NCBI GenBank assembly: GCA_000181795.3
Contig: CM012954.1
Coordinates: forward strand, 13,769,333-13,833,332
Origin: Trichinella spiralis
Lineage: Eukaryota > Nematoda > Enoplea > Trichinellida > Trichinellidae
DNA: 64,000 nt
Reading direction: 5' to 3'
Below the pieces are notes generated by a model. The model did no database searches. It had not been told where the DNA came from and saw only the letters and a list, made by a program, of their open reading frames with translations. Made by a program: the position numbers and the translations under genes. This document shows, piece after piece, positions 38,929 to 56,746 of the stretch. Positions within the stretch are counted from its first letter, which is position 1, and each line of letters opens with the position of its first letter.

Positions 38929-40241
38929 TCTTCGGGGACAAATATAGGAACAAATGAAAAAAAAAAGAAAAAAGAGATAGAATTGGCAAATTTCAAACAA
39001 ATCCAACGCTGCTGCTCGAAAACGACGTGCCGTTGATGTTGTTGTTCGGATGACGTCACTGAGCAACGAGCGCAAGATAATAGAATATGCAATATAGAAA
39101 TGAACAACTCACGACACAATGGAACAGAATTTGCAGAATAGTAGAAAAAATAATTTTCAAAAATTTAAATTAATACGAAAAAACATATACAAACTTGGAT
39201 ATTTCACTTCGGTGTGGACGTTAGGCAATTTCGAATCCATCGCGTGCAAATTTCAAACAAGAACAGCAATATTCGACAATATTCTTCGACTGCTACTACT
39301 ACTACTACGATTCTTACTGTGATGGTAAATTTTCGATTGGATCAAAATGACCATCAGGTAATTGGTTGACGTGAAAAAATGGTTTTATACATCGACGACA
39401 GGTAAAGTTGAAAATTGGCGAAAAAATTTCAGAAGTAACAAAAAAAATTATACTAATAATTCTGCTGTTCTTGTGACGACGCTCAATTTGGCATTTTCGT
39501 TTCCGACGGATCATAAAAACTGGTTTTCTACTTTTTCCACCAAATCTGTCTTTCGAGTAGTTAATGATGTGATAACCAGGTGAAAATAGAGGAGGATAGT
39601 CGACCCCTACCTAACGTGACCTATTTTTATTGTAAAATGTTAAACTAAAATTCAAATTGACTTACGACTGTAGAATCAAAATCGTTCATTAAGCCTTATT
39701 GAACTAGTGGGATTTTGTGAAAATTTAAAATATTTTATACACATTTGAAACAAAAATTGTGCAAACATTCAAACCTGAGTATCGGATACGACAGAACAAA
39801 AATGTTGTGACGTAACATCGGCTAGCAATAGTTCAATTGTTATTCCGCTTTATCATTGCCGTTTGTTTCACTTCAGCATTTTAATTGTTGTTCTTCGTTC
39901 TATCTGAATCAAATTTTGCTATCAAAACAAAAAATCCTATCAACAATAAATTCATTCAAAACATCCACATTGAACAATGAAAATTTTTAATTCTTAAATA
40001 ATTGAATGTAATCTTAAATATTTTCTTATTCGAGCAATTTCTTCCTCTCTATAATGCTTAAAGTGGTGCACTGGACAAAAAAAATGTCGCTCTTTTCTTA
40101 ATCTTACTGTAGCGCATTTTCTAACCGTTATAACGACAAACTGTCGAGAAATGAACTAGAGTAAATTACAAATTTTAATCAAACCAAATCTACTACCAAA
40201 TCCACCAGAAGCAATGGAAAAAGCATGCATGGATTGCTTCA
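38929..40241. other. Intergenic region upstream of the F-box gene
   Basis: About 1.3 kb lie between the F-box start codon and the PSMA1 stop codon. The part near 39051 is likely the F-box promoter. The rest is AT-rich with no recognisable gene. Confidence 0.5.
39051..39058. promoter_or_regulatory. Palindromic CRE-like site near the F-box gene start
   Basis: A perfect TGACGTCA lies about 125 bp upstream of the proposed F-box start codon, the position typical of CREB/ATF promoter sites. Function is inferred from motif and location only. Confidence 0.4.
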
Positions 40242-41951
40242 TCACGTGGGCCGATCTTCTTCAATTCGCTGAAAAAAACAGAACCGTTACAATCAACATA
40301 ACATGTATGAGAAGAAAGAAAAAATATTTTACCTCTACTCTTCCGCCCGAAATGCCCGATGGAACGTTGACAATGTTCTGCAAGAATGGTTCCACAGCGT
40401 CGTCATCGTAAACAATAAATGGTGTTCCTTCTCCGACAACAGCCAATGATGTATTCTGAAACAGAAACGAAAAATATGCTGCATTTAATCCAACACAAAA
40501 ACAGCTCAAAACTTACTTTTTTAGACAAGCTGAGTTCATTTGGAAGTGTTTCGCGAAGTGCAATCAAAGCGTGCTCGATCAAACTGTTCAAATTCGCTAA
40601 AATAAACATTATTTCGACGTAAAATAATAAAAATTCACATAATTCCATTTTTCAAAAAAAAACTAATTAACATAAACTGATTGAAATAAAAATCTCACTG
40701 TTTGTAATTTCGGAAAGATGTTTCTCCAAGTATGTACGTGCACTTTGAGATCGAGCTCCCATTGCCATCGCTTTACAATCGTACACATTAGCGCTTGGAC
40801 AGCTTTGATAAATGTGCGGTCCGAAATTCTAAATGAAATATTCTTTTCACAGTCTCAACAAATGTAATAATAATCAACTGCCCTATTACATCATAACCGA
40901 CAATGAGCAAGCCTACTCCGAATGGACGTCGGCCATAGCGTTGCGTGTTCACTTGCATTTCTGTACAAATAGAAACACTTTTATCAATAGTTTCGACAAA
41001 ATTGATGACAAAAAAATAAACAAATAAATTACTCAGCTCCAATCGGTGGGTTATCTCTGACAGTGGAATTGGCTGTCCATAAGTCCAACGCCAATTCAGA
41101 CATTCGCTGTGTAAAAATCGCCTAAAACACAAATAATCTCAAACACACATGCAAATTAATCTACAGAATAAAACAAACGCTAAAAGTCGCCCATCAGAAA
41201 GTAAACCAGAAATTGAAATTCCAAGATGCTCGTCTAAGCTGTATATTTTCTTCTGATAGCCAGAAAGTTCGTTTGGACTTCTCTAAACAGTGAAGAAAAA
41301 TGACTGATGAATGAATATCAGAAACAATTGAACTTTCAAATGTAATCAAGTTTGAACATTAAAAAAATGTAAATGTACGCACAACATGTAAAAGTAAAGA
41401 TTAAATGATCATTTACTTTCAATGCTGTAATAACGACATGTGTTTTATTTTTCACCGAAACCGTCGCCGATCCTTCGTTGACAGCTTTAACAGCATATTC
41501 GATTTGATGAATACGACCCTGAAATAAAAAGTATGAAATAAGCAATTTACAAGTATCGTTGTTCAATCGATGGAAACAGCTTTAGAATGGATCTTTGATA
41601 TGTAAAAACAGCAATCAAACTTCAAAGTTAATCATCGAATTCACACATACAAAAAGAATAAATCTAACACTGAAAGTATAACATTTCAAAATCAGATTTG
41701 AGCAAGTAAGTGAAAATAGATTTCAGTAATATTTACTGAACAAAAACAACCCCAAAACAAAAGTACATACTGAGTTATGAAAAAGTCAGTGCAAATTACA
41801 AATTGATCATTGTTCATCAATTCATACTCACCTGAGGACTCCATATAGTGACATCGCCGTCGTATTGATTTCGAAACTGAAAAAATAAAATAATAACAGT
41901 TTAAAACGATGCACTTGCAAAAAAAAGCAATATTTCTCATTTCATTACCAT
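40242..41951 (-). CDS. PSMA1: 20S proteasome subunit alpha type-1 (alpha 6)
   Basis: PSMA1 is one of the seven alpha subunits forming the outer, gate-forming rings of the 20S proteasome; it is non-catalytic. Ten exons join in phase: 41951-41949 (only the start codon), 41876-41832, 41518-41417, 41282-41179, 41121-41033, 40960-40890, 40828-40699, 40596-40517, 40455-40333, 40268-40242 (257 residues). The N-terminus [20 protein letters not shown] holds the alpha-subunit signature, followed by IEYAVKAV and [51 protein letters not shown] and [13 protein letters not shown] are diagnostic for PSMA1. Length matches the human subunit (263). The C-terminal tail is shorter and less acidic than in vertebrates. 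It lies downstream of INTS4 in the same orientation. Confidence 0.96.
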
Positions 41952-42285
41952 GTTCGCAAAGGGAAATTCCTAGCCAAAACAGTATCAGTATTATACAGTA
42001 ATGACAGAACCTGATTTTCAACAATTGCACGGTAATATAAAATGTTTGTTTAAAAGTTATAAATTTTTTTAAAGTTATATTTAAGCGAATTTATTCATTT
42101 GAAAAAAAAACTACAATAAATTCAGATACAATAACATGAATGTACTACAATTTCGTTCAGTTGACATTTAGCCCATCTCGAATTTTATCGATCAAATTTA
42201 TGCAAAATATTGCGAAATTTTTCCATTCGTTCAACAGCAGTTTCAATTAAATTTTATTAATTGGAAAAGAACAATTTCGTTCTTA
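41952..42285. promoter_or_regulatory. Short spacer between INTS4 and PSMA1
   Basis: These 334 bp hold the INTS4 3' end (reverse-strand AATAAA at 42258-42253) and the PSMA1 5' leader. A 3' splice site-like TTTTGGCTAG ends at 41970, 18 nt before the PSMA1 ATG. It could be a 5' UTR intron acceptor or a trans-splice acceptor. Confidence 0.4.
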
Positions 42286-45200
42286 TTATTTAACGTTGAA
42301 TTCATCGAAAATAGATTTCGCAGGAAGTGGTCGTCCAATGATCGTATGAGTACGAATCTGTTGTGGCTGAGGATGCAGTCGAACGAGAACGCTACGACTT
42401 GCGGTAATGGTGCGCATGCCGAGGGGCAAATTGTCGAATTCATCGGTAACTAGTACAATTTGCAAAGAAATTTCGGCCGGTTCGGTCCAGGATCGATCGT
42501 TCACCGCCACTTTGGTTCGCAAATGGTGCAACAGGGGTCGAAAGCTGTGAAAGCTTCGCAGCGGAGGAGTTCTGATGTCCACTTTGGTCGGATACGTGAT
42601 TTGGATTCGAACCAATTTCAAATCGTCCTGTTCGAAACCGTGCAAATCGGCCACAACGTACATATCCGTGTAAAAGCCGGCTTGAAAAGTGATCACAGTT
42701 TGTGAAAATGAAACGGGCTTTATTATCACGGCGTATTTTTGCATCACTTCCTCAACTGGAACGGTCAGGCAGGGCAGTTGCTCTTTCACCAATTGCAAAA
42801 CATCGGCTGTGGGGCTAGTCAACAACGGCACCCCGTGCCAATCGTACTGTACCATTTTTTCGAAAATCGCGTACATCGGCGCGTCGTATATCCTGCGTGT
42901 AAATTTTTTACATGATGATTAAATTTCCAAAAAGAAAAGAAAGAAAAAACCCATACTTCAATGCACCCGAAATTAAGTCCGCTGCACAAAGTTGGTCAGG
43001 TTTAACGACGTCATCGGAATTAGGAAACAAACCGGCGTTGAATTGCATATTAGCTGCCCAAAGGAATGCGACTTGGATTTCAATATTCAAAATTGTATCG
43101 CGCCAAGTTTCATCTTCGAATTTCCACAGAAGCTTCAGTTCGAAAATGTTGAGAAACATTTTCTTCATCTTTTCGACAAACTGATGTTCAGAAAGTAAAA
43201 TGACCGTTCCACTTTCCGTTTCGAGAATCAGCGAATAGAATTCGTCGACCAAATCGACAAATCGCTTCAAAGCATCAGCTTTGCTTTTCTGTTCGGTTTC
43301 GATAAATTCCAAGCGTTGCAAATCTTTTCGGAGAATTTGGAAAATTTCCCTACTCTGCGACAGCGAGGGGTTGTTGTTGCTGTATTCCAACAAATTTCTG
43401 CACGATGTGAAAAATTCATCGAACGTGTCAATTTCTTCTTCAAAGTGGAACATCTTCAACCTGGGCTTCACTTCCGGCTGCAAAATAATTAAATAAATAA
43501 ATGATAATTTTCAAATCATTTTCAACTCTTACTCGAATCAAAGGTACGAGTTTTGGTTTCGAAGCTCTCAAATATTCATACTGTTGCCAAATGTGATGGG
43601 GAAACAACGACTGGACAGTTGGAAATTTACTAGCCGCATTCAACACCATAATCAATTTGGCCGTATCTGTTTTATATAATGTTATATAGATGGAATATGA
43701 AAAAAAATAAATAATTACAGAAAAATCATACAAAAATTGTTGCTCAACACCGATTCAGGGTATAGAAAGATCGGATGCAAGCCCAACATCTCGGACGTCA
43801 ACGGCGCCACCAAACCGGCAAGTCTTTGACCCAACTTTTGCATACAATAGCATATCGATTCGCCGTCTTCGGCGTACGTGTTAAAGTTCTTTTCCAACGC
43901 GACGATAGCTTTTTTGACGCCAAAACACGTCTCCAAACGGCAAGTTGCCAAAACTTCCCTGGCGGCTTCACGAGCATCCGGTGACGCATCCACCAGACCC
44001 TGGCAGATAAAATTCAGCTGCTCGTCGCTGATAGTTATGTAAGGGCACAACGTTGCCAAGCTTTTCATCGCATTCAGACGAACCTCCTCGATTTCGTCGT
44101 TGAACATATCTACCAAAGGGTCGACACATTTCTGTGCAAATTCTGTGTTTTTCAAAGCCAAATCTGCCATGGATTTCACACTTGCTGCTCGAACCGCTGT
44201 AAATAGAAGAGCAAAACTGTTTTAAATAATTAAATAAATATATATATATATGTTAACAAATATTCTCCCAACAGAATGAATATGAACTTGCCTTTGGTCT
44301 CATCTTCCAAACCTGCCACGAAAGCACCACAAGCTTCGCTCATCATCAAAGGTATGTAATTCGCATTGTACCTGTCCGTACTGGATGTGACAATTTGATT
44401 ACTGCCAGTCAACAATTCCACTTTTTCCTTGCGCATTATCTGGGAAAGAGAAAAAAAATTGAATTTGAACTGAAAAAAAAAATTTCTTTTTAATGCTTAC
44501 TCGCATGCTGTCGAGAAGTTTTTTGCTCAAAGTTTGCTCCAAGAAATTGTTTCCCACTTTGTTAAATTTACCCTGAAAATTAAAACCAAATTTAGCACAT
44601 CAAAATTCATATCACTTATGAAACTTACCAACAGCTTGGCCGCCTCAAGTCGAACAGACGCGTGACCAGCCTGCATGGCGTAGCAAACGCGAGAAAAAGC
44701 ATCATTCATCATTGAAATTTGTACTTGATCATCCTCTATCGATACCATTCTGAAATGAGAAGAGAAATCTGAACGACCAAATCAATAAATGATGAAATGC
44801 ATGAAAATCCATACTCATCTGAATACATGCTTCCGAAAATATGCAAAAGGTGTAACGCATGTCTTTGCACTTTATCTTCTTCATCTTGAGACAGTTTAAT
44901 GGCATCGTCATAACGTTCCAAATCCAAGCGCACACCACATTGATAAAGTGTTATCTGAAATTACAACTGAAACTAAAACGCACCAAAAAACCATCATTTC
45001 ACATAATTCATGACAAAACTGAGTTGAACAAAACTCAAAATGAAAGAAATTTTTTCTCAACAACTCACCAAACCATCGACGCACGCTTCTCGAACATTCG
45101 CACTGACGTCGTCGGTATGCTTCCACAACAACTTTACCAAATGATCTTGCAAATCATCTTCCTCTGTTTTCATCAAATCATCCAATGAACTAGGTTTATC

Positions 45201-46324
45201 CCGATTGATGACAATAGTCACTAATGTCTGCAAACAGGCAGCACGAACTGGTGACAAACCAGAACTGCCAAGTAGCTGAAACAATCAACAGAATATATAT
45301 GTATATGTAAATTTTTCAAAATTGAATAACTTCCAAACCTCCAACAACAACGTCACTGTTTCATCGCTGGTGGTAGATCGACCAGCGTTGAAAGAGACCA
45401 ATATACAAAATATTTGTACAAAAATTGCCTCGCATTCGCCGTACTGCTTGAGTTGAATGTACATCATTAAACTTTGCACGGCCTGATCAACTGCTCGCGT
45501 TGAAAAGGTACAATTTTCCACCAACTGTTGAATAAATCCACACATCGACGGGTCGGTGACTCTATTCAACGTTTCTATACAGCAGATCAACAGTTCATCC
45601 GCGTCTTCTTCGACAAAATTGTCATCAATTCGTTTCAATGCCTAAAATTGATAATACAAAACTATAATTGGAACATTCCATTTTGTACAACATTATAGGA
45701 AAATAAGTTGACCTTACAAAAACTATTAAAAATAAAATAATATTATTTTTAAAACATGTTTCCTTTTTCTAAATACCTGTTCAGCGATATCAATTTCTCC
45801 ATTCCTTATGCCATAAAGCAGATCTTTGAAAGCGGTATGAAAAGTTAAGCCAGATTCTGGTCCCAGGTGAGAACTGACCTAAATGTATCAATTTAGTTGA
45901 TTATTATTTATTACAAAAATCACAATAATTGTATGCATAAAGAATAAAATACAAATATATAAATTTAAAAGAAACATTATGTTTTGTAAAAAATAATAAA
46001 AACTCACTGCTGAAGTATCAAAATATCTGAAAATATCATCAAAATCTGTTGCTCTTTTTCGAGTTCTCAATGAACTGACCGTCGGAGTATCGTACGGTTC
46101 CTTAAATTCCAAAAAAAAACAAAATATTAAACTTTAACAACCAATAAATAGCATACCTCCAATTTTGCATAGCCGAAAAGAAAACGAATATATTCACTAC
46201 GCTTCAACAAGTGTATTGACTTTTTTTCCGTTTTCAAACTAGCCTAAAATAAATATTTGCAAAATCATATGAAAGAAAAAAGAAATCAGCTTACCGTTGT
46301 TTGTTCGCTTGTTGTCGAGCTCAT
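42286..46324 (-). CDS. INTS4: Integrator complex subunit 4
   Basis: INTS4 is the HEAT-repeat scaffold of the Integrator cleavage module, working with INTS9/INTS11 in snRNA 3' processing and transcription attenuation in the nucleus. Fourteen exons join in phase: 46324-46295, 46243-46157, 46100-46008, 45878-45777, 45641-45339, 45275-45069, 44954-44815, 44749-44629, 44572-44501, 44439-44292, 44196-43732, 43666-43533, 43477-42957, 42892-42286 (1009 residues; human 963). Diagnostic blocks are SEYIRFLFGYAKLE, FLEQTLSKKLL, ACGAFVAGLEDETKAVRAAS and CVDPLVDMFNDEIEEVRLNA, with HEAT-like helices through residues 80-600 and a beta-rich C-terminal part. The intron 44291-44197 uses a GC donor (AAAG/GCAAGT) instead of GT. 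Akirin lies 261 bp upstream in the same orientation. Confidence 0.93.
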
Positions 46325-46585
46325 TTCACGATTATTATTTCTGAATAAAGCGAATGGAATTCGATATAAATTACAAGTAAGAATAGCATTTCATAATAAA
46401 ATCTCAGTATAATGAAAAATATCAACAAATATTAACAATAAAAAAACAATGGGTAAAATCCGATTTCAATGATTTACTAATAGTTAAAAATCAAAGCTTT
46501 GCTAACTGAATCAGTGGCAATGGTATTTACGCAAGAATCAATCATCACTGTGGAATTTGGAAATCGTCGTATTCCAGTGGTGGGT
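46325..46585. promoter_or_regulatory. Short spacer between akirin and INTS4
   Basis: Only 261 bp separate the akirin stop from the INTS4 start on the same strand. A good 3' splice site (GCTTTATTCAG) ends at 46341, 16 nt upstream of the INTS4 ATG. This arrangement fits a trans-splice acceptor in an operon or a small 5' UTR intron. Confidence 0.4.
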
Positions 46586-47318
46586 CTACGAAATGTAAGA
46601 AGGAGCTTCACAAAAATAACGTTGAATTTCATTGCGCATGCACATCGCATAATTGACGTATTGCTCGTGCAATTTTTCCGTAAGCTCCTCTTCAAATTTG
46701 GCAACTAACAGGCGTCGATGCTCGGCAAGTAACTTCTTGAAAACAAATATAATCTGCCGCAATGAAAAATGCTGCTGATTGTTGATAATGCCACCGTCCA
46801 CCAGATAAGATTTTGAAGTTGGAAATTTTTCAGCGTCCACTTTGTTGTCCACAACGTTTTTCATCTCGTCACGAAGAATATCCTCCAGCTGAGATGTGGG
46901 TGAACGTGGTGAATCACGTATTATCATTTCTGCAATGCATTCAAATTTCAACAAACAAATATTGTTCTACTTGTCACAGAATCTCAATACCGCTTGTTTA
47001 CATACTACTTATTCCTGTTCCACTATGCTCAAAACAATTACTTGAAAACTTTATACGTTAAAAATTAAAATTAGAATGCTTTCATTAGTCAATAAAAGTA
47101 ATTAAGAAAAACAACGGATTAAACTAAACGTAAACGGATCGATTTAAGAAATTTTTATCATAACCAAATTAACTATTCATTGTAATTTTATTATATTTAA
47201 CTTTTTAACAAAACTACTAACGTGGAGATGGACTTCTCTTCACACGCTTCGCAGCGCATTCTGGACTCATGAAATGTTCGAAATCCAAGGGCCGTTTTAA
47301 AGTAGCTCCGCAAGCCAT
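46586..47318 (-). CDS. AKIRIN: Akirin nuclear cofactor
   Basis: Akirins are small nuclear proteins bridging transcription factors to chromatin remodellers and promoting nuclear import of proteasomes; they act in innate immune and muscle gene control. Two exons, 47318-47222 and 46929-46586, join in phase 1 (146 residues). The N-terminus MACGATLKRPLDFEHFMSPE is the family signature, followed by the basic AAKRVKRSPSP, a probable nuclear localisation signal. The C-terminal block FSLRQIIFVFKKLLAEHRR, then EEELTEKLHEQYV and the terminal CEAPSYIS, matches the coiled-coil and conserved SYxS ending of akirin. The middle is shorter than in vertebrates (about 190-200 residues) as expected for a compact form. 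It is the upstream member of a same-strand cluster with INTS4 and PSMA1. Confidence 0.94.
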
Positions 47319-48512
47319 CTCTAATACGAAGCTATAGGATTCCTATAAATAAACTTTCAATTAATAAATATGAACTAAAACAAAAACCAAATTAAACATA
47401 ATATTCATTGAAAAATATCAATAAGGCGACAGTTAAATAAAATCGACGACACATCAAAAGAATCATAAAGGAAATACTAATAAAAATAATTAGGAAAATA
47501 TCAATATTCTTCTCCAAACACTTGTTGAACACTTGGCTTAAAAAGTAAGTGTATAGTTATTTTCACGTAAAGCATCCTCATAACTTGTGAAAAAAAACAA
47601 GGAAGTAGAAACAGCAGTAATAGACGATGCTATTGATTAGACTCATTCTAAAATTTCAGTACACAAACAAAACTCACAACAATAAACATATTCGTGAATA
47701 AAATGTAAAAGAAAAACTATATAGCTACCTATATAATGCTATCTGCTGTTACCCCACGAGAAAAACCGGAACATATGATATATATTAAAAATAGCAAATG
47801 CACAGTATACTCTAATACTGTAATTTTCAAATTTTACGATAATTAGGATAATATTTTTAATTTGATTTTTAGCACAAAATTCATTAAAAAAATAATTTAT
47901 CGTTTAGAGATTATTTATATTTTCAGAAATTTAATTCATCGTCAAATATTTTAACATATGGATATGTCGTTTATTGATTTATATACGAAAATAAAGTTTT
48001 GGTCAGATTAATGAAACTTTTATCACAGTTAAACTTCTATTTACAAACTTTTTCAATTTCATATAAATGTTTTTGAGCAATAAATCTGTTTCAAATTGAT
48101 AAAAGAATTTTTAAAATAAAAATGTAGGTTACATTTTTCAATTGTATGCTTCATTTACAGTACTAACAATGACATGTAATATTTGTATTGATCAGTTTAC
48201 TTAAATAAAGCAAATATTCAACTATTGTGTGAGTGAATATGTATATGCATGAAGGTTAAACTTAATTTACAATAAACTGTAAAGTGGGGCTACCTGTAAA
48301 AGCGTATTTTGTCGATTGTATTTTTTTCGTTGTGTTGATTTATTTTCTTAAGAAATGAGTCATTTAAAATTGATCAATTCCGTACATATTTTTCTTTGAT
48401 TGGCCAAATTTTTGTAAAATATCAATTATGACATTGCATGCAGTTATTTTCTAGTCGACATAATTCAATGCTTGGTGGAAGTTGAAAAAATCCATCAGTT
48501 CAATTTGCTTTA
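47319..48512. promoter_or_regulatory. Divergent intergenic region between akirin and VPS33B
   Basis: This is about 1.2 kb of AT-rich DNA between two head-to-head genes. A 3' splice site-like TTTATTTATAG ends at 47343, 24 nt upstream of the akirin ATG. No gene was recognised. Confidence 0.45.
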
Positions 48513-50389
48513 ATGAAACGGCAGTTTGATTTTGAAATATTGCAGCGTGTTGCGCGTGACAAATTTATCCACCTGTTGGAATGTATTCACAATGATAAAA
48601 TTTTGATCATTGATTCGAAATTGATGAAACCACTGGATCGTCTGTTGAATATTAACTTGCTTCGGCAGCACGGGGTTGTGAAAATATTCCGATTCGAAGA
48701 ATTCGACTGTTCATTGATGTTCAACGCAGACATGCAGCATGTGTTTCTCATTCGACCGAATTTAGCTTATGCGAAAAAAATTGTCCATATGTTTAATGGT
48801 AATTATGAAAATGGTCGTCTGATTTTTGTTCCTCGAAAATTAGCCTTGATTGATTATGTTTTGGAAGAGTTGGGCGTTTTTGGTTTGTTGCACTGCGACG
48901 AATTCGACTGGTCGTTTATCCCATTGGAAACAGATTTGATCAGTTTGGAACTTCCGGAATATTTTACCAGTACTTTTATTGCAAATACCAACTGCTGGTT
49001 TTACAGTCTAGCGCAAGCAATGTGGCATTTTCAATCGTTGTTCGGCCCTTTTCCTGCACAAATATTTTGCGCCGGACAATCGGCTACAGTTCTAGCCAAT
49101 ATGATCGAATCGATTAGCTTAGATCAAGGATATTCCAAGTTGAAAGATCCATGCTGTTCGCATGTGATATTAATTGACCGTGATGTAGATCCAGCTACAA
49201 TGTTTCTGTCATCTTTAACTTACGAATCACTTCTGGAAGAGAAATTTACTATTCAATCCGGCTTTATGGAAATTCCAGAAGAAATTTCTTCAAAAGGTGC
49301 AGTAACGAAGGTTCTTTTAACTGGAGCTAATTCTATTTATGCATCTATCAGAGATCAACATTTCGCTCATGTGTTTTCGGTTTTGAAAAAAGAAACGGAA
49401 CGTTTGCAAGGAAATTTTGCCAAGAAAAATCAGTGCAATTTGACACAGCTCAAAGAATTTATTCGCGATGAATTGAAAGATTTAAGACTTCAGCATCGCA
49501 CTCTGACTCTTCATATTGGACTTTCTGAGGTTTGTTATTATTCTATTTGATAGTATTGACGTTTGGTTAATTAATTAATTTTATATTTATTGATTGTTCA
49601 TGTGTCATTTGAATTTAAATTTTACTTTTGAAAAGCATTTCAATTGTGTTTCATTTCAAGGCTATTGTGGCAGAGAAAAATCAGCAAGATTTCGAAAAAC
49701 TGTTGGAAATAGAACAATGCATTTTATCTTGCATCGATTTAAACCGGTGCGTGGAATTTCTACGTGACTACATGGCCCAACGACTTTCCGCTGTCAATGC
49801 GTTCAGTTTATTATGCTTGTTAAGTTTGGTGCAGAATGGCTTGCCGGCTAAAGATTATTCGATTCTTAGGCGGGAATTTTTGCAAGCTTACGGCTTTCAA
49901 CATTTGAGCACGTTTTTCATTTTGCACAAAATGCGTCTGTGTTTTCGCAAAGAATCTTTCCTTCCAACTTCACTTTTATCCTTTGCTCATTCGGATAATG
50001 ATGAAGCAACTTTCCAAAGTGTGACGAAAAAGTTCAACTTGATTCGTATGGAAAAAATGGACCTTGCCAAGCCCGGTTGTGCTTCGTATGTTTTCAACGG
50101 TGCGTACATTCCTTTAGCATGCCGGCTGGTTGATCAAATCGCCCATCACGGTGCTTGCAGGGAATTTCAACGCTTGGTACAAGTGAAAGAGCGCCGTTTT
50201 GTCGCTTCATCTCAGAAAGAGAATGAAAAAAAGCGAAAAACGATTCTTGTGGTTTTTCTCGGTGGAGTAACGCGTGCCGAAATTGCTGGCTTGCGTCTCA
50301 TTGGGAAGCTCAGAAATTGTGATGTCTGCATTGCAACTACCCACATTCTTTCTAAGAAAAGTCTTTTGAAAGCAATAAACGAATTTTAA
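48513..50389 (+). CDS. VPS33B: VPS33B, Sec1/Munc18-family vesicle fusion protein
   Basis: VPS33B is an SM protein that pairs with VIPAS39/SPE-39 in the CHEVI complex, acting in endosome and lysosome-related organelle trafficking. Two exons, 48513-49529 and 49661-50389, join in phase 0 (581 residues; human 617). The N-terminus FEILQRVARDKFIHLLE and KLMKPLDRLLNINLLRQH match VPS33B rather than VPS33A. Further landmarks are ELPEYFTSTF, CSHVILIDRDVDPAT, DLRLQHRTLTLHIGLSE, SLLCLLSLVQNGLPAKDY, YVFNGAYIPLACRLVDQI and ILVVFLGGVTRAEIAGLRLI, the last being the SM-family C-terminal block. About 35 residues are missing relative to human, in a loop before the KKFNLI segment. Start is the first in-frame ATG, and only one intron (131 bp) interrupts it. 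Confidence 0.94.
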
Positions 50390-50629
50390 ATTTCACCGTA
50401 TTTCTAAACTAAAATTGGAATTTAAAACAGCTATAAAATTTGTGAATTTAAGCTAAAAGAAACACTGTGCTGGAATGCTGGAATATTTTCCAAATGATTT
50501 ATTGCGTAATTCAACGTCTAGTATGATACTGTAAAACAAAAGTTGTTAAGGTATGTTGAGAAATATTGTAATTAATTTTTCAGTATTTTAGTAGCATTTA
50601 TATACAGTTTTCGAAGCTCGTTCTCCAGC

Positions 50630-50716
50630 CCTCCGATAGCTCAGTTGGAAGAGCGGTGGACTGTAGCCGAGTCAACAGAAATCCATAGGTCGCTGGTTCA
50701 AATCCGGCTCGGAGGA
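50630..50716 (+). tRNA. tRNA-Tyr (GTA) with a 14-nt intron
   Basis: The acceptor arms CCTCCGA and TCGGAGG pair perfectly, with discriminator A at 50716. The D arm (GCTC/GAGC), anticodon stem (GTGGA/TCCAT with one G-U) and T arm (GCTGG/CCGGC with one G-U) all form. The anticodon GTA is at 50663-50665. A 14-nt intron (50667-50680) follows position 37, the universal position and usual situation for eukaryotic tyrosine tRNA. It depends on the tRNA splicing endonuclease and ligase. It sits between VPS33B and PRDM14. Confidence 0.96.
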
Positions 50717-50719
50717 AGG

Positions 50720-50724
50720 TTTTT
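50720..50724 (+). terminator. RNA polymerase III terminator of tRNA-Tyr
   Basis: A run of five T residues begins four bases after the mature tRNA 3' end, the standard Pol III stop signal. Confidence 0.85.
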
Positions 50725-51633
50725 ACTATCGGTTTCCAGGTATTTATTATATTACTTCAACTGAAACAAAACTTATTTTAAATAAATAAGCATATTTTAT
50801 TTTACTATTATTTAACTTGTACATTTGGTACTTTTATTTAACTTGTACATTTGGGTATTTCTTGTTACACAAAGTATTTTTTTATAATAACTTTTTTTGA
50901 AGATGAGAAATTCTTTTAAACTACTGACTGTTATTTGCATGGTTAAACACAAGTCCTGTAATGCAATCGAACTTTTTTAAATTAACAATGCATCCAGTTT
51001 TCATTTCACTACAGTAATTTAAAAACGTGATAACTATTAAAAAAAGCAAATTCAGGTATTAAATTTTGTATTGTCAATGAACTCGCCATTTAAATCAAAA
51101 CAACTTGTTTACCGATATTGTTTTACGTTTTAGAAACGATGAAAAGTATTAAGATTTATTTAATTTTTGTATTTGTAGCAATAATCTTACTGTTTTTTTG
51201 TTCAAAACTGATGATTTTCTTTTCACACTGATTTATACTAAATTCCATTTCAAAGCAAGTTATACAATGAAACTGAACAGTGATGATTATTTTCTGAAAA
51301 TAATCCAATGCAGTTATATTTTCTTAGTGGTAAACTGGAGATTGTTACAATTTCATACTTTGAAGTCAACTTCAAGGTCATCTTGTTTTGATAATCTTAT
51401 CAAATTGTTTCAAATTTGTTTTTCTTTTTCGCCACACTTATCTCTGCAACTCGCCCACAGTTTTATTAAAGTACTGTATGTTTTATTATTCGTTAAATTT
51501 TGAATGAAATAAAATTTCACTTGTTGATTTATTTTCCGGCAAAAAGTATACAAACGAACGATACAACACAACGCATACGTAAATTGACTATAAAAGTGTT
51601 GGAAATGAAGTTGATATTCAAAAAATTTCAGGC
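50725..51633. other. Intergenic region between tRNA-Tyr and PRDM14
   Basis: About 0.9 kb of AT-rich DNA. An open frame at 51198-51503 on + has no recognisable domain and looks like chance. The PRDM14 3' UTR should end here; a reverse-strand AATAAA is present near 51533. Confidence 0.45.
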
Positions 51634-56746
<5,113 letters not shown>

